Assembly: GCA_002914845.1 (NCBI GenBank) | Contig: JXTC01000071.1 | Location: 14,297 to 78,296, forward strand | Length of the DNA: 64,000 bases | Direction of reading: 5' to 3' | Origin: Trema orientale | Taxonomy: Eukaryota > Streptophyta > Magnoliopsida > Rosales > Cannabaceae | Shown here: positions 52,403 through 61,796 of the stretch, piece by piece | Numbering within the stretch: the first letter of the stretch is position 1 | Layout: each line of letters starts with the position of its first letter | Notes under the pieces: model-generated | Database searches by the model: none | The model's input: the letters and a program-made list of their open reading frames with translations, nothing else | Told to the model about the DNA's origin: nothing | Made by a program: the position numbers and the translations under genes

Positions 52403-53171
52403 AATGGCATGCGGTCAACTATTTTATCGAAGAAAGCTTTCACCACGTCAAGAACGCATTATAAACTGGGGGCATGTTGTTGTGTGGTTTTTTGACCACC
52501 ACAAATAGTTGACCTGTCTAATCTCCAAAAAAGGCAACTAGCTAATTGAAGAAGAGACAATTAGTCATTATTGTATGGTCATTCAATCACATTATTATAT
52601 TGTATTTTATTATGTAGTTTTCTATTTACAAAATTAGGAAACCTAAAGCCACCTTCACCTATATAAAATGGGCTTAGTCTCATAATTTTTCATTTCACAA
52701 TCACTTCACTATATACGCTCTCAGTAATTCTTTCCTTCCTCTCACTTTGAGACTTAGAGAAACTCTTGTAATTCTCTAAAAAATAGTGAAGAACAATGCA
52801 TGTAGGCTCATTTTTTTTGGATTGAACTACTATAAAATTAATGTATCTTTACTTTATTTTATTTTTCAATTCGTTTTATATATAAAGCATATCTCGTAAA
52901 TCACAAAATTTATTGTCGACAAAACATTGGTCAACAGATGCAATGTTTAATAATACTATTCACGTCTTCGTTGGCGGCTTTTCGTTGTAATAATACTATG
53001 GTCTTTATTTATCTATTTATGAATATTTATTTTATTTTAGGCAAGTGGTAATGCAACTATTCATCTTGTACACCGTTGGATGGTGACCATAGATTTTTAT
53101 TTTCGTATTTTCATATTTTTTTAACTAACTTATTTGATTGTTAATTAGATTTAGCGTATAGGATCGAAAAA
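52403..53171. other. Intergenic stretch, possible LTR remnant
   Basis: No gene is recognised. At 52472 a TGTTGTGTGG word is followed by a TATA-type box (CTATATAAAA near 52660) and a CT-rich leader-like tract (52715-52760). This is the layout of a short LTR, but no matching end or duplication is found, so the idea is weak. The remainder (52800-53171) is AT-rich and would include the upstream region of the DUF1350 gene. Confidence 0.3.
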
Positions 53172-53182
53172 TTAGAGATTGG

Positions 53183-53236
53183 AGAGTAGAGAGTAGAGAG
53201 AGAGATATAAAGAGAGAGAGAGAGAGAGAGAGCGCG
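53183..53236. repeat. GA microsatellite in the DUF1350 5' leader
   Basis: A run of GA dinucleotides (about 53204-53232) is embedded in GAGAGTA repeats, ~90-140 bp before the start codon at 53322. GA/CT tracts are common in plant 5' leaders. Whether it lies in the transcript cannot be told from sequence alone. Confidence 0.85.
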
Positions 53237-53321
53237 ATAGAGAAATAAGCAAAAGCATATTAAGGAAGGCGAGGAGGGAGAAGAGAAAGTAGAAAGTAGA
53301 AAATACATAAAGAAAAAGGAT

Positions 53322-54341
53322 ATGGGGAGTTGGGTAAGGTGGACGCCGCATCAGCAGCAGCAGTGTTTTCAATGGCGAAGACCTACTCCTACTCCTACTC
53401 TTACCAGTAGAATCCGTGGTCGTCGCTCAGAGTCAGCCCCCAATCTCATAGAGATAGCTTATGGGCGTCCACATCGGAGAATCAGAATCTACTGCAACAA
53501 CTCATCATCATCATCATCTGCATCCGATGATGATGTCACTCGCAGAAAACTACCATCTCCGTCTCCATCTCCATCTCCATCTCCATCTCCGTCTGCAATT
53601 CAACTTTACTCCGACATTGAAAGGTTATCTATCTATCTATCTATTTATCTTATGTTATTTAATTTGTCAATTTCAATTTAGAAATTATAGCCAAAGACAA
53701 AGACAGTTTGTTGGGATAGATTGGATTGGATTGGATTGGATTGGATTTGATTGGATGCATACTCTTTGATACTTGCTTCAGATTACTGACGGAGACTGTG
53801 AAGCAATCACAAGATGCCTGGGGAGGTTTAAGAGACTGGACTGAGGTTGAGGTACTATACTATACTATACTATACTAGTAGTAATATTTTTATTTTTATT
53901 AGTTGTTAATTAGCCATAAGCTCCCAATTCATTTGAATCGAATGGATTTGATTTGATTGTTAGTATTATGACTTTTGACTTTGGTCTTGGAGGGAGCATG
54001 GGTTCTGAAACCGAAAGGGTCACCACCCAAGTCTGTTGTTCATTTTGTGGGCGGCATCTTTGTTGGAGCTGCTCCTCAGCTTACCTACCGTTTGTTTCTT
54101 GAACGCCTCTCTCAAAAGTCAGTGCTCTGACTCTCTCTCGACTTTTATCCTTTACCTTTTTTTTTTTTTTACCTTAACCAAAACTAACAACGATATAATA
54201 TAATATGCATATCTATCCATCCATCAGGGGTGTTTTGGTTATTGCAACTCCTTATGCTAGTGGCTTTGATTACTTCTTCATTGCCGATGAAATCCAGTTC
54301 AAATTTGATAGATGCTTTCGCTTTCTTAGAGATACTGTGAG

Positions 54342-54372
<31 letters not shown>

Positions 54373-56904
54373 GTATATTTTCTTTTTCAATAATCTATTA
54401 CACTCATTTTTCCAAAAAAAAACAAAACAAAACTCAGAATACTCAGTTTTACAGGTCTCTGATCTTCCTACTTTTGGCATTGGCCACTCTTTGGGATCTG
54501 TCATCCACCTTTTAATTGGTATACCAAAACTTTTTCCCAACTTCTTTTATTATCTGCTCCAACTCAATATAACTTTAACTACAACTTTTGACCAGGTTCA
54601 AGATATGCTGTACAAAGAAATGGGAATGTCTTAATGGCATTCAACAACAAGGTATCTCTACTCTCCAAAGTAGCAAGTGTTAATCATTAGTACTATCGCT
54701 ATAGGCGCTACCACAGAATTCTCTGCTTTATCAGACTGACTTAAAGGTGAAATGAGCACAAAATACAATGAATGATTTTAAAACTTTTTCCTTTTTTTTT
54801 CTCAGAAAAGGGAAACTTCATTAAGCATTAACCATTAAAAATAAAGGATGTTGGTTTGTTGGTTTGCTTGTTCTCCCCTTCTTTTCATTCAGTTACTCTC
54901 CATCTTCAAAAACGATTGAGACTCTTGAGGAATCTCTTCTCCCTTTTCTTTGTTTACTTCTATTTTGTTTTTTTCCCCCATAAAACTCTTCTATTATCCT
55001 TTTAGACAGAAAATTAAATTATCGAACTGATAATGTTTACAAAAGTTTCTCTGGTGATGTCACAGGAGGCAAGTTCTGCTATTCCTTTGTTCTCACCTGT
55101 TCTTGTCCCCATGGCTCAAAGCATTGGCCCAATTTTGTCACAAATTGCATCATCACCAACAATACGTCTCGGGGTAAGAATGCAATGCATTACTGTATTT
55201 TACTATGTGATGCATATACATACATACACATATATATATATATATATATTCAGTAACACTGCAAATATCTTACCCATCTAAAACACATTTTGTGAATTAC
55301 GTTGTCTATTCATTGCAAGTGAATACAAGGAAGAGTTTGAAAATTTAGTGAAATTAGCATATGCCGGATTTGCTTTATATTGTTTGACTATGTTTATTCC
55401 ATGTTGCTTCTCAGACTAATAATTAAATTTTGTACTTTTTAGGACACAAATTTTGTGTTTGTGCTTTGTTTATACTTTTTCTGTTTTGGTGGTTGTTAGA
55501 GATAGTAATGCAGGTAACACATCTTATCTTCTACAAATTCTTGCAGGCGGAGATGACTCTGAAGCAACTAGAAAACCTTAGCCCTCCCATTATGAAGCAA
55601 GTTCTTCCTTTAGTTGAGCAGCTTCCTCCCTTGTACATGGATTTAGTCAAGGGAAGAGAAGATTTTACTCCAAAACCTGAAGAAACTAGAAGACTTGTAC
55701 GCAAAAGCCTCTAACTATCAATAAGTTAGTTTTATTATGCATTTGCCTGTAGCTTTTGCTTATTATATGATTACAGGAATTTTTTCAGAAAACTCACAAT
55801 TCCTATTGTGAAATCCTCTAAGCTATCTAGAGTTTTTATTCTTTCAGGGCCTGGATATTTATTCTTTTGCTTTACTGTATAACGATGGTGTGGCAGAAAA
55901 CACAAGAAGATTTTGCACTTTGAGGCGCACTACTGATCTAGGACACGGTAGAGAAAAGAGAAGAGAGAAGAACAGAGTGAACTAGAGGAGTATAGAGAGA
56001 GAAAGTAGAATAATAGATAGAAAAGATAGAGGAAAAAGAATGGGCGAGAAATATAACTAATACTAATCGGAAATATCCTAATTAATAGTTGTAATATTGC
56101 ATCATAATTGTCTTGGGCAATGAATTCATGTTGAACGTTAATAGGGCTATGGATATAATACATTAGTGGAGTGGCATCTTTGGGTTGTCCCTTTTCTCTA
56201 AGAACTAAGAAGTCCTCGCTGTTAGACAGACATTGCCATACTTGCTGTGCAGCAATTTTGTGCTGTTCTTTTGGATGATGGGACATTTTTCAAGTGGCTT
56301 GAAACTTAAAAACATAAACTAGGAGTCTAGGACTCAACTATGCATTTTCAATTTTCTGCTATGAAGTAGTCTTCCTTGAGTTTTATCTCTACTTATTTCC
56401 ATTCATGAATGTCTCTTCAGATAAAGTCATACTATGGCATTTCGCGAAATCTTCTGGTGAAATTCAAAGATGATGCAATTGATGAAACTTCAATACTGGC
56501 ACAGTTGCTTAGTTCAGAATCAGCCATTAGTTCAATGCTTGACATGTCAATTCGCCTTTTGCCAGGAGATCATGGGCTTCCTTTGCAACAGGTATTTTTG
56601 CGGCTTTGTTGTTCTACATGCATTTTGCAGGCCCTTTGTGACGGCCATTATAAAACATTCCATTTTGCAGGCAATTCCAGATGTTCCACCAGCAATGGCA
56701 GACGCAGTAAATCGTGGAAGCGAGCTTCTGGCAAATCTATCTACAGGTACACCATGGGAGACTGTTGCCAAAGAAGTTGGAAATACATTAGGCGCCGACT
56801 CAAGGATCCTTCGAACAGAAATATCAAAAGACATCGACCTACTAGTGGATGTGATTACATCTTGGATGGCTTCTAGTACTGATCAGAAACTTTTGAGGCC
56901 ATGA
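53322..56904 (+). CDS. DUF1350 family protein, alpha/beta-hydrolase-like, probably plastid
   Basis: Ten exons join in frame to 462 codons: 53322-53623, 53782-53851, 53993-54117, 54228-54336, 54455-54518, 54596-54651, 55066-55173, 55547-55696, 56421-56591 and 56671-56904. All introns are GT-AG and every phase agrees. The first ~100 residues are Arg/Ser/Gln-rich with a (Pro-Ser)n run, like a plastid transit peptide. The conserved part begins near WVLKPKGSPPKSVVHFVGG and runs through TPYASGFDYFFIADEIQFKF. It has a nucleophile-elbow-like GIGHSLGS (GxSxG) near residue 220, and RLLPGDHGLP near residue 380 offers the likely histidine. These are hallmarks of DUF1350, a family shared by plants and cyanobacteria. 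The reaction is unknown; some relatives are labelled esterase only by fold. The start codon is the first ATG giving the transit-like leader. The length fits the family. Confidence 0.92.
53552..53595 (+). repeat. Coding hexanucleotide repeat, (Pro-Ser)n
   Basis: Seven TCTCCA/TCTCCG-type units in exon 1 encode a PSPSPSPSPSPSPS run at the end of the presumed transit peptide. Hexanucleotide length changes would keep the frame. Confidence 0.9.
53624..53876. repeat. Three short tandem repeats in introns 1-2
   Basis: Intron 1 starts with (ATCT)n directly after the donor (53626-53645) and later has (GATTG)n, about seven units (53719-53755). Intron 2 opens with (ACTAT)n (53852-53876), beginning at the donor itself. 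Confidence 0.85.
55890..56290 (-). other. Possible old insertion in intron 8 of the DUF1350 gene
   Basis: Intron 8 (55697-56420) is the longest in the gene. Part of it, read on the minus strand, goes from TGTCCCATCATCC (56286) through a mixed-composition stretch into a long TC-rich tract (55930-56050). This resembles the leader end of a plant LTR, and a 118-codon minus-strand frame there has no recognisable domain. No paired ends or target duplication are seen, so its origin is open. Confidence 0.25.
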
Positions 56905-57430
56905 TGAGGATATCTTCTTACTCATTTTAGTATTCTTCAGGGACGTCCAATTACAGAATTTGAGCAACATGGATTCCACATTTGGGGGCGGTGGTGTTTA
57001 TTTAGCGATCATGGATTTCAATCAGGCTAGGTGTTTGTAAAGGGACAACTATAACATTAAATAGAAAAGAGAGCTGTAGATTTGTCCATTAAATTGTGAA
57101 TGTGTTCTACTGTGTATTATCTTGTCATTACAGAATTAGACATAAATGTGAAGTGCTGCTCATGCAGATAGTTTAAAAGTAAAGAAATGTACATTTATAT
57201 TTTTTCTTTTTCTTTGCCATGCTTAATTTCAAGGCCTCTGAAATGCCGACGGAGATGATCACATTGTAGAAGTAGCCTGAACTGAAATGTAGAGGAGATG
57301 ACCCTCTTCTTATATAGGAAAGCAACAGAAGAAGAGGTTTCTTAGACGAGGTCAATTTACAGAGGAAGAAGCTATAACACGAAGTCCATTCCGGAAGATC
57401 AACATTCAAGACACAAAATGGCTTTCCACT
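56905..57430. other. 3' flank of the DUF1350 gene
   Basis: This stretch holds the presumed 3' untranslated region. No perfect AATAAA is present close to the stop. A T-rich run is at 57196-57217. Beyond about 57180 a minus-strand frame of 95 codons (57173-57460) has no recognisable domain. Confidence 0.5.
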
Positions 57431-57790
57431 TTTTTGTACAAACTGGGGCCATTTAGCCATAGTGGATCACATCCAAAAGCCTTTAGAGACTCCATTATAC
57501 GGTCAGGCTTCTCTGCAAAAATTTCAGCGGCCTTACGAAAGCACCTCGGATGTGTAAGTTTTGTCCTTTTTTTTTTCTCAATTCCAATACAGAAAAGTAC
57601 TAAGCATGCTCCAATCTATTCTACTCAGAAACAGTAATCTTATCCAATCTCGTACACCAAGCGCAGTCACTCAACAGATAAATATGCTGAATATGCTGCA
57701 ATGTTCAAGCCCCTCGATATAAGTGCCTTCAAATATGAGTTGAGAGAGAGAGCTGTAACCATCTTGACTGTAAGTAATGAAATCAACTCT
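57431..57790 (+). other. Exon-like segments of unknown origin
   Basis: Two stretches look spliced but cannot be assigned. The first ends in GGATGT followed by the donor-like GTAAGTTTT at 57554, and in one frame reads SHPKAFRDSIIRSGFSAKIS. The second follows an acceptor-like GCGCAG near 57665 and ends before a donor GTAAGTAATG near 57771, reading KYAEYAAMFKPLDISAFKY. Their frames join only if the first is read in a different frame from the one quoted. The minus strand of the first piece also has an open frame (AAEIFAEKPDRIMESLKAF). I recognise no family. It may be a decayed gene fragment. Confidence 0.25.
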
Positions 57791-58620
57791 TAATTTTCAT
57801 GCTATAAGTTTCTTATTATCTATTTTCATTGATATACCCTTCTCTTTTGCATTATAAGAAGCGCACCAAACGGTACGCTTTTACGGGATCTTTCAGATAC
57901 CTTGTTGCTCGTTCTCTCTTTTTTTTTTTTTTTTTTTGTTGATGGATGTTGCTTGTTCCCAAGAACAATGAACTATCCAAAATTAGCTCCTAAAATAGAC
58001 GTATAAAACGGCGCATTATCGTTATGTCCCTTTACTTTATAGTTGTCAAGAAAAAAAGAAATAATTATTCAAGTGTGGGACCGACATTTCCTCCTATTGA
58101 TTGATTGACACGTGGCGCTAATTGAAGAGTTAATACAATGATTAAGTAGTTGATTAATAGCATTTAATTAGCTTTAATAAATGACTTATGCATCAGTAAC
58201 ATTGCCACATCATCGAAAACAGTGGCAGTTCCTCTAAAAATCATAATAGGGGCACGTGATGATGGTCACGTGAATTCTCTTAGACCCCAAAACGGAATGA
58301 GATCAGTCAGACCCCATCAACTCTTCAGAACAACTAAAGGTCTATTAGACCCAACTGGCTGGGAAGCCTTATGGGGTCTGATCAGACCCCTCCAACCTCA
58401 TGACCCTTAGACCACTTCTCTGCATGCCAAGACTAGGTATGGGATCCGAGAGGTCGGGACAATCACCTTAATCTAGAGCAAATCGATGATATTAAGGGAA
58501 GATATCAATTGGTTTCAAGTTGTGGATAAGCCACAAGCATGGAGTTAAGCCATGACTATAAATCAAACGTTGAGAGGCAGTCCAAGTGCCTTTTTTTTCC
58601 TTTCTTTTTGGTGTCTGTAT
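57791..58620. other. Intergenic region with G-boxes and a palindrome
   Basis: No gene is seen. A T run lies at 57920-57939. Two CACGTG hexamers stand 14 bp apart (58253-58258 and 58267-58272). Several AGACCC/GGGTCT words follow, including a perfect 18-bp palindrome at 58373-58390. A TATA-like CTATAAATC lies at 58556. The layout from 58245 to 58600 could be a promoter or a short LTR remnant; neither is proven. Confidence 0.4.
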
Positions 58621-58784
58621 AGGGAAGGAAATCGATCCGCCAAAGTGTAGTTACCTGCCCAAACATCTTCCCAAAAGCGGACCTTAAGCCCGTTGCCGAC
58701 CTTGAATTTGACATGCTTGAGAAACTCATTCGTACAACTAGAAATAAACTTCCAAGCGCTCCTGTAAGTTGTTCTAGCCCCCCA
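58616..58784 (-). pseudogene. LINE ORF2 C-terminal fragment, distal piece
   Basis: On the minus strand from 58784 the frame reads RIWGARTTYRSAWKFISS, then KFKVGNGLKVRFWEDVW and AGNYTLADRFP. GNGxxVRFWEDxW is a hallmark of the region after the reverse transcriptase in plant L1-type LINEs (the zf-RVT region). It continues the frame of the proximal piece at 60279-60465 once the foldback element between them is disregarded. It is a short remnant of a much longer ORF2; no 5' part or poly(A) end is visible. Confidence 0.85.
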
Positions 58785-58792
58785 TATCCGAA

Positions 58793-60278
58793 GAGAAATT
58801 AGGATACATATGCATGATAATAGGCATATTTTGGTCCATATGCTCTCCTCAATAAAACTTTTGTAAAATATACATATATCACCTGAAAAGTCACATTTAC
58901 CCTCAATAAATTATATGCATCTTTTTTCTTTAACCAAGCCGAAATTTCTTCTTTTCCATGTCTCTATAATTTCTTGTATCTCGATTCTTCAAATTAACAG
59001 TTGTATGAGAAGCTAAAATTGTAAGATAATACGAGAAAATATAACTAAAAGAAGGAGAAAAAAGAATTTGATAAGAAAACCTCGCTCTCATCTCTCACAT
59101 CACCGTCAAACTCACTATTTCCTTCTCTTCTCTCTTCATTCTTCTCCAATTAGTTCTGGGTATAGTTTAAAATAACATATTATCAAATTTCGAGATGTTA
59201 TAAGGTCATTTATATGTTGAAAATTCATTTTGAGGTTAATTTTTGCGAGTTTTAACAAAAATCGCGATAATTTTCGATGATTTTCGATGGTTTTTCGATG
59301 ATATTTCGATAAAAATTATATTCTCAGTAAAATTTCGATAAAAGTGGCATTTTTCATAATTTTCGATGCAATTTTGATGTAATTTTGATGAATTTTCGAT
59401 GCAATTTCGATGATATTTCGATGAAAGTGGTATTTTCAGGAATATTTTAATAAAGTGGCTTTTTGACAATTTTCGATGCAATTTCGATGCATTTTCGATG
59501 ATATTTCGATGAAAGTGGTATTATTGATAATATTTTATCCGAAATGCCACTTTATCGAAATTATACGAAATTCCGTCGAATATTATCAAAAATACCACTT
59601 TCAACGAAATATCATCGAAAATGCATCGAAATTGTATCAAAAATTGTCAAAAACGCCACTTTATTAAAATATTCCTGAAAATACCACTTTCATCGAAATA
59701 TCATCGAAATTGCATCGAAAATTATCAAAAATGCCACTTTTATCGAAATTTAACTGAGAATACAATTTCCATCGAAATATCATCGAAAAACCATCGAAAA
59801 TTATCGCGATTTTTTGTTAAAACTTGCAAAAATTAACCTCAAAATAATTTTTTAACACATAAATGACCTCGTAATATCTAGAAATTTGATAATATGTTAT
59901 TTTAAACTATACCCAGAACTAATTGGAAAAGAATGAAGAGAGAAGAGAGGGAAATAGTGGGTTTGACGGCGATATGAGAGATGAGAGCGAGGTTTTCTTA
60001 TCAAATTCTTTTTCTTCCTTCTTTCAGTTATCTTTTCTCGTATTATCTTACAATTTTAGCTCCTCATACGACTGATAATTTGAAGAATCGATATACAGAG
60101 AATCATAGAGGTATGGAGAAGAAGAAATTTCAGTTTGTTTAAAGAGAAGAGAGGTATATAATTTATTGAGGGTAAATGTGACTTTTCAGGTGATATATGC
60201 ATATTTTACAAAGTTTTATTGAGGAGAGCATATGGACCAAAATATGCCTATTATCATGCATATTTAACCTAATTTCTC
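58793..60278. mobile_element. 1.49-kb foldback element with ~700-bp inverted arms
   Basis: The left end GAGAAATTAGG at 58793 and right end CCTAATTTCTC at 60278 are inverse. Behind them almost the whole element is a hairpin: left arm 58793-59534, right arm 59578-60278, ~45-bp loop. Long matching words include GCATATTTTGGTCCATATGC (left, near 58825) against its complement near 60230, and GGTATAGTTTAAAATAACAT near 59159 against its complement near 59890. Flanks TATCCGAA (58785-58792) and TATCTGAA (60279-60286) form an 8-bp target duplication with one mismatch. It sits inside a LINE fragment. There is no transposase. The inner arms are made of TTTTCGATG-type repeats. The superfamily is uncertain; an 8-bp duplication is compatible with hAT, and long-armed foldbacks also occur among MULEs. 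Confidence 0.88.
59245..59835. repeat. TTTCGATG-type short repeats in the foldback arms
   Basis: Both inner arms consist of loosely repeated words TTTTCGATG, ATATTTCGATG and AAAGTGG(C/T)ATTTT (left) and their complements (right). They generate several short open frames with similar peptides (SKYHRN, CIENYQK), which are by-products of the repeat. Confidence 0.85.
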
Positions 60279-60465
60279 TATCTGAATCCCAACCATTGGG
60301 ACTAAGGCCATACTTGCTCTTGATGACCCTGCCCCAAAGAGTGTCTTGCTTTGAAGGAAATCTCCAAAGCCAATTAGTGATCAGAGCTTTATTGCGCAGA
60401 ATAATATTACCAATGCCCAAGCCTCCGAACTCTTTGGGTTTGCACACTGAATCCCACCTCACTAA
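60279..60465 (-). pseudogene. LINE ORF2 C-terminal fragment, proximal piece
   Basis: The minus-strand frame from about 60462 reads RWDSVCKPKEFGGLGIGN, then LRNKALITNWLWRFPSKQ, LWGRVIKSKYG and NGWDS. The order W..VC.PK..GGLGIxN...NKALL..WLWRF...LW..VI..KYG is characteristic of the stretch just after the reverse transcriptase domain in plant L1-type LINEs. Homology is lost upstream of 60465. Together with 58616-58784 it makes roughly 350 bp of a LINE, interrupted by the foldback element. Confidence 0.9.
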
Positions 60466-60980
60466 ATGCTCGCCGCCCCCTCCCCTCCCCAGTTTTCATC
60501 TCCTTCCCATATACCCTTTTCTTTTGTTCTTTAATCTTTACATATTGAGTATGATAAGTTTTTGAGGGGCTGAAAATCTTACTGGATTGTTCTTTGTTTG
60601 TTTATTTGGTTATTTGCTTGTTAGTTTTATCTCCGTCTTTGGGGGAAAAAAAAAAGAATAATTTTAGACATATTTTATACTTTCTTTAGTGATTTCTATT
60701 ATCCTATGATGATACCAATTACGAATGTCAAAAAGGAATCAGTGACAGTAGCACCAAAGGTGGTGGTGGCTCAGCGACTAAAAGTTGTAAGGAGCACCAC
60801 TAGGTCCATTACCATTCGTACAGGACGTTGTCTCCTCTTTGTTTGCAAAGATAAATATATAAGGAGACGACACAAATTGGTACAAGGGACCACGAAACCC
60901 TAATTCCCATGTAAATATCACATTTTACCTTTCATTTAGTCTTATTGTCTATTATGTGTGTTTTACCTGACTTAAGAATC
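60466..60980. other. Intergenic, no gene recognised
   Basis: The stretch contains a CT-rich tract next to the LINE remnant (60470-60540) and a 65-codon frame (60706-60903) without recognisable domain that ends near AACCCTAATTCCCATG. Nothing supports a gene. Confidence 0.5.
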
Positions 60981-61119
60981 GAAGTGTCCTGCAGGTGACA
61001 ACCACTACCTGGTTCTTCCGATGCCTAAGGTGAAGTATACCTAGAAATGAAGTGTCCCACAAGTGACAACTACCACCTAGTTCTTCCGATACCTAACACA
61101 AAATGTACACCTAGAAATG
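60981..61119. repeat. 68-bp tandem duplication
   Basis: Two units start GAAGTGTCC at 60981 and 61049, share GTGACAAC, TTCTTCCGAT and ACCTAGAAATG, and differ at several positions. The duplication is therefore not recent. Confidence 0.85.
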
Positions 61120-61524
61120 GGGAGAACACATAAAACATCTGGGAAAACGGCCCCAACATCAAGTAATGACCATAAGAACCCACTTACACATGCACACCTC
61201 TCTTCTTCTAGCTTTCTCTTAAATAAATCAAAACCTCAAGAAAGAGCTAATCTATTTTTCTAAAAAAAAAATAATAAGAAGAAGAAGAATATATAATTTC
61301 CCTTCCAATCCAACTATAGGAAAACAGCTGAATTTTCATGGAGTAGCTTCAAAACCATTTTATAATTGGCAGTAATTTTTTCAATAATGTTATTCTGTTT
61401 TCACTCCTAAGAGACTTCTCTTATTCCAATCAAACTAACGGGCGTCATATTTTTAGCTATTTCTCCATTTATTCATCCAAAAGTGGGGTATGAAAATATG
61501 ATCCCTTACTTTACGTATAAGAAA

Positions 61525-61632
61525 TAATACCTAGCGGTAAGGACCGCTCCATCTAAGGATGGGCTCAGGTTCAATCCTACGAAGATCTCTTCTACTTTAC
61601 CAAGCCAAAAAGGAAAAGAAAAAAAAAAACAA
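61525..61632 (+). mobile_element. SINE-like, tRNA-derived unit
   Basis: An A-box-like TAGCGGTAAGG (61532-61542) and a B-box-like GGTTCAATCCT (61568-61578) stand ~36 bp apart, the spacing and order of an internal RNA polymerase III promoter. An A-rich tail (AAAAAGGAAAAGAAAAAAAAA, about 61609-61629) follows about 30 bp later. The unit is short, and no tRNA cloverleaf or flanking duplication was established. It lies just past the 3' end of the RAD52-like gene. Confidence 0.45.
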
Positions 61633-61796
61633 ATTACTAAATTTCACACAATCTCCTGGATTGCTAGTTCTTGTCCCTTACGAATTTACATAATTGAAAG
61701 GAAGAAAATACAATCTCATTTTCAAGTACTTAAACAAAAGATCGACAAAAGTTGAGAAGGGCTACGCCACACCCATCTTTTCTCATCTATTCTTCG

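Noticed and set aside
52205-52508. Overlapping frames on both strands with Pro/Gly/Arg-rich peptides
   Set aside because: They coincide with the GC-rich hAT-like terminus and merely reflect few stop codons in GC-rich DNA.
53172-53372. Minus-strand frame with Ser-Leu runs opposite the DUF1350 leader
   Set aside because: It is the complement of the GA microsatellite and the first codons of the real gene.
59236-59836. Several 63-81-codon frames with similar peptides (SKYHRN, CIENYQK) in the foldback element
   Set aside because: They are produced by the TTTTCGATG-type repeat and appear on both strands of a hairpin. There is no sign of coding selection.
60197-60565. 122-codon plus-strand frame
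   Set aside because: It is the antisense of the LINE ORF2 remnant, continued by chance into a CT-rich tract.
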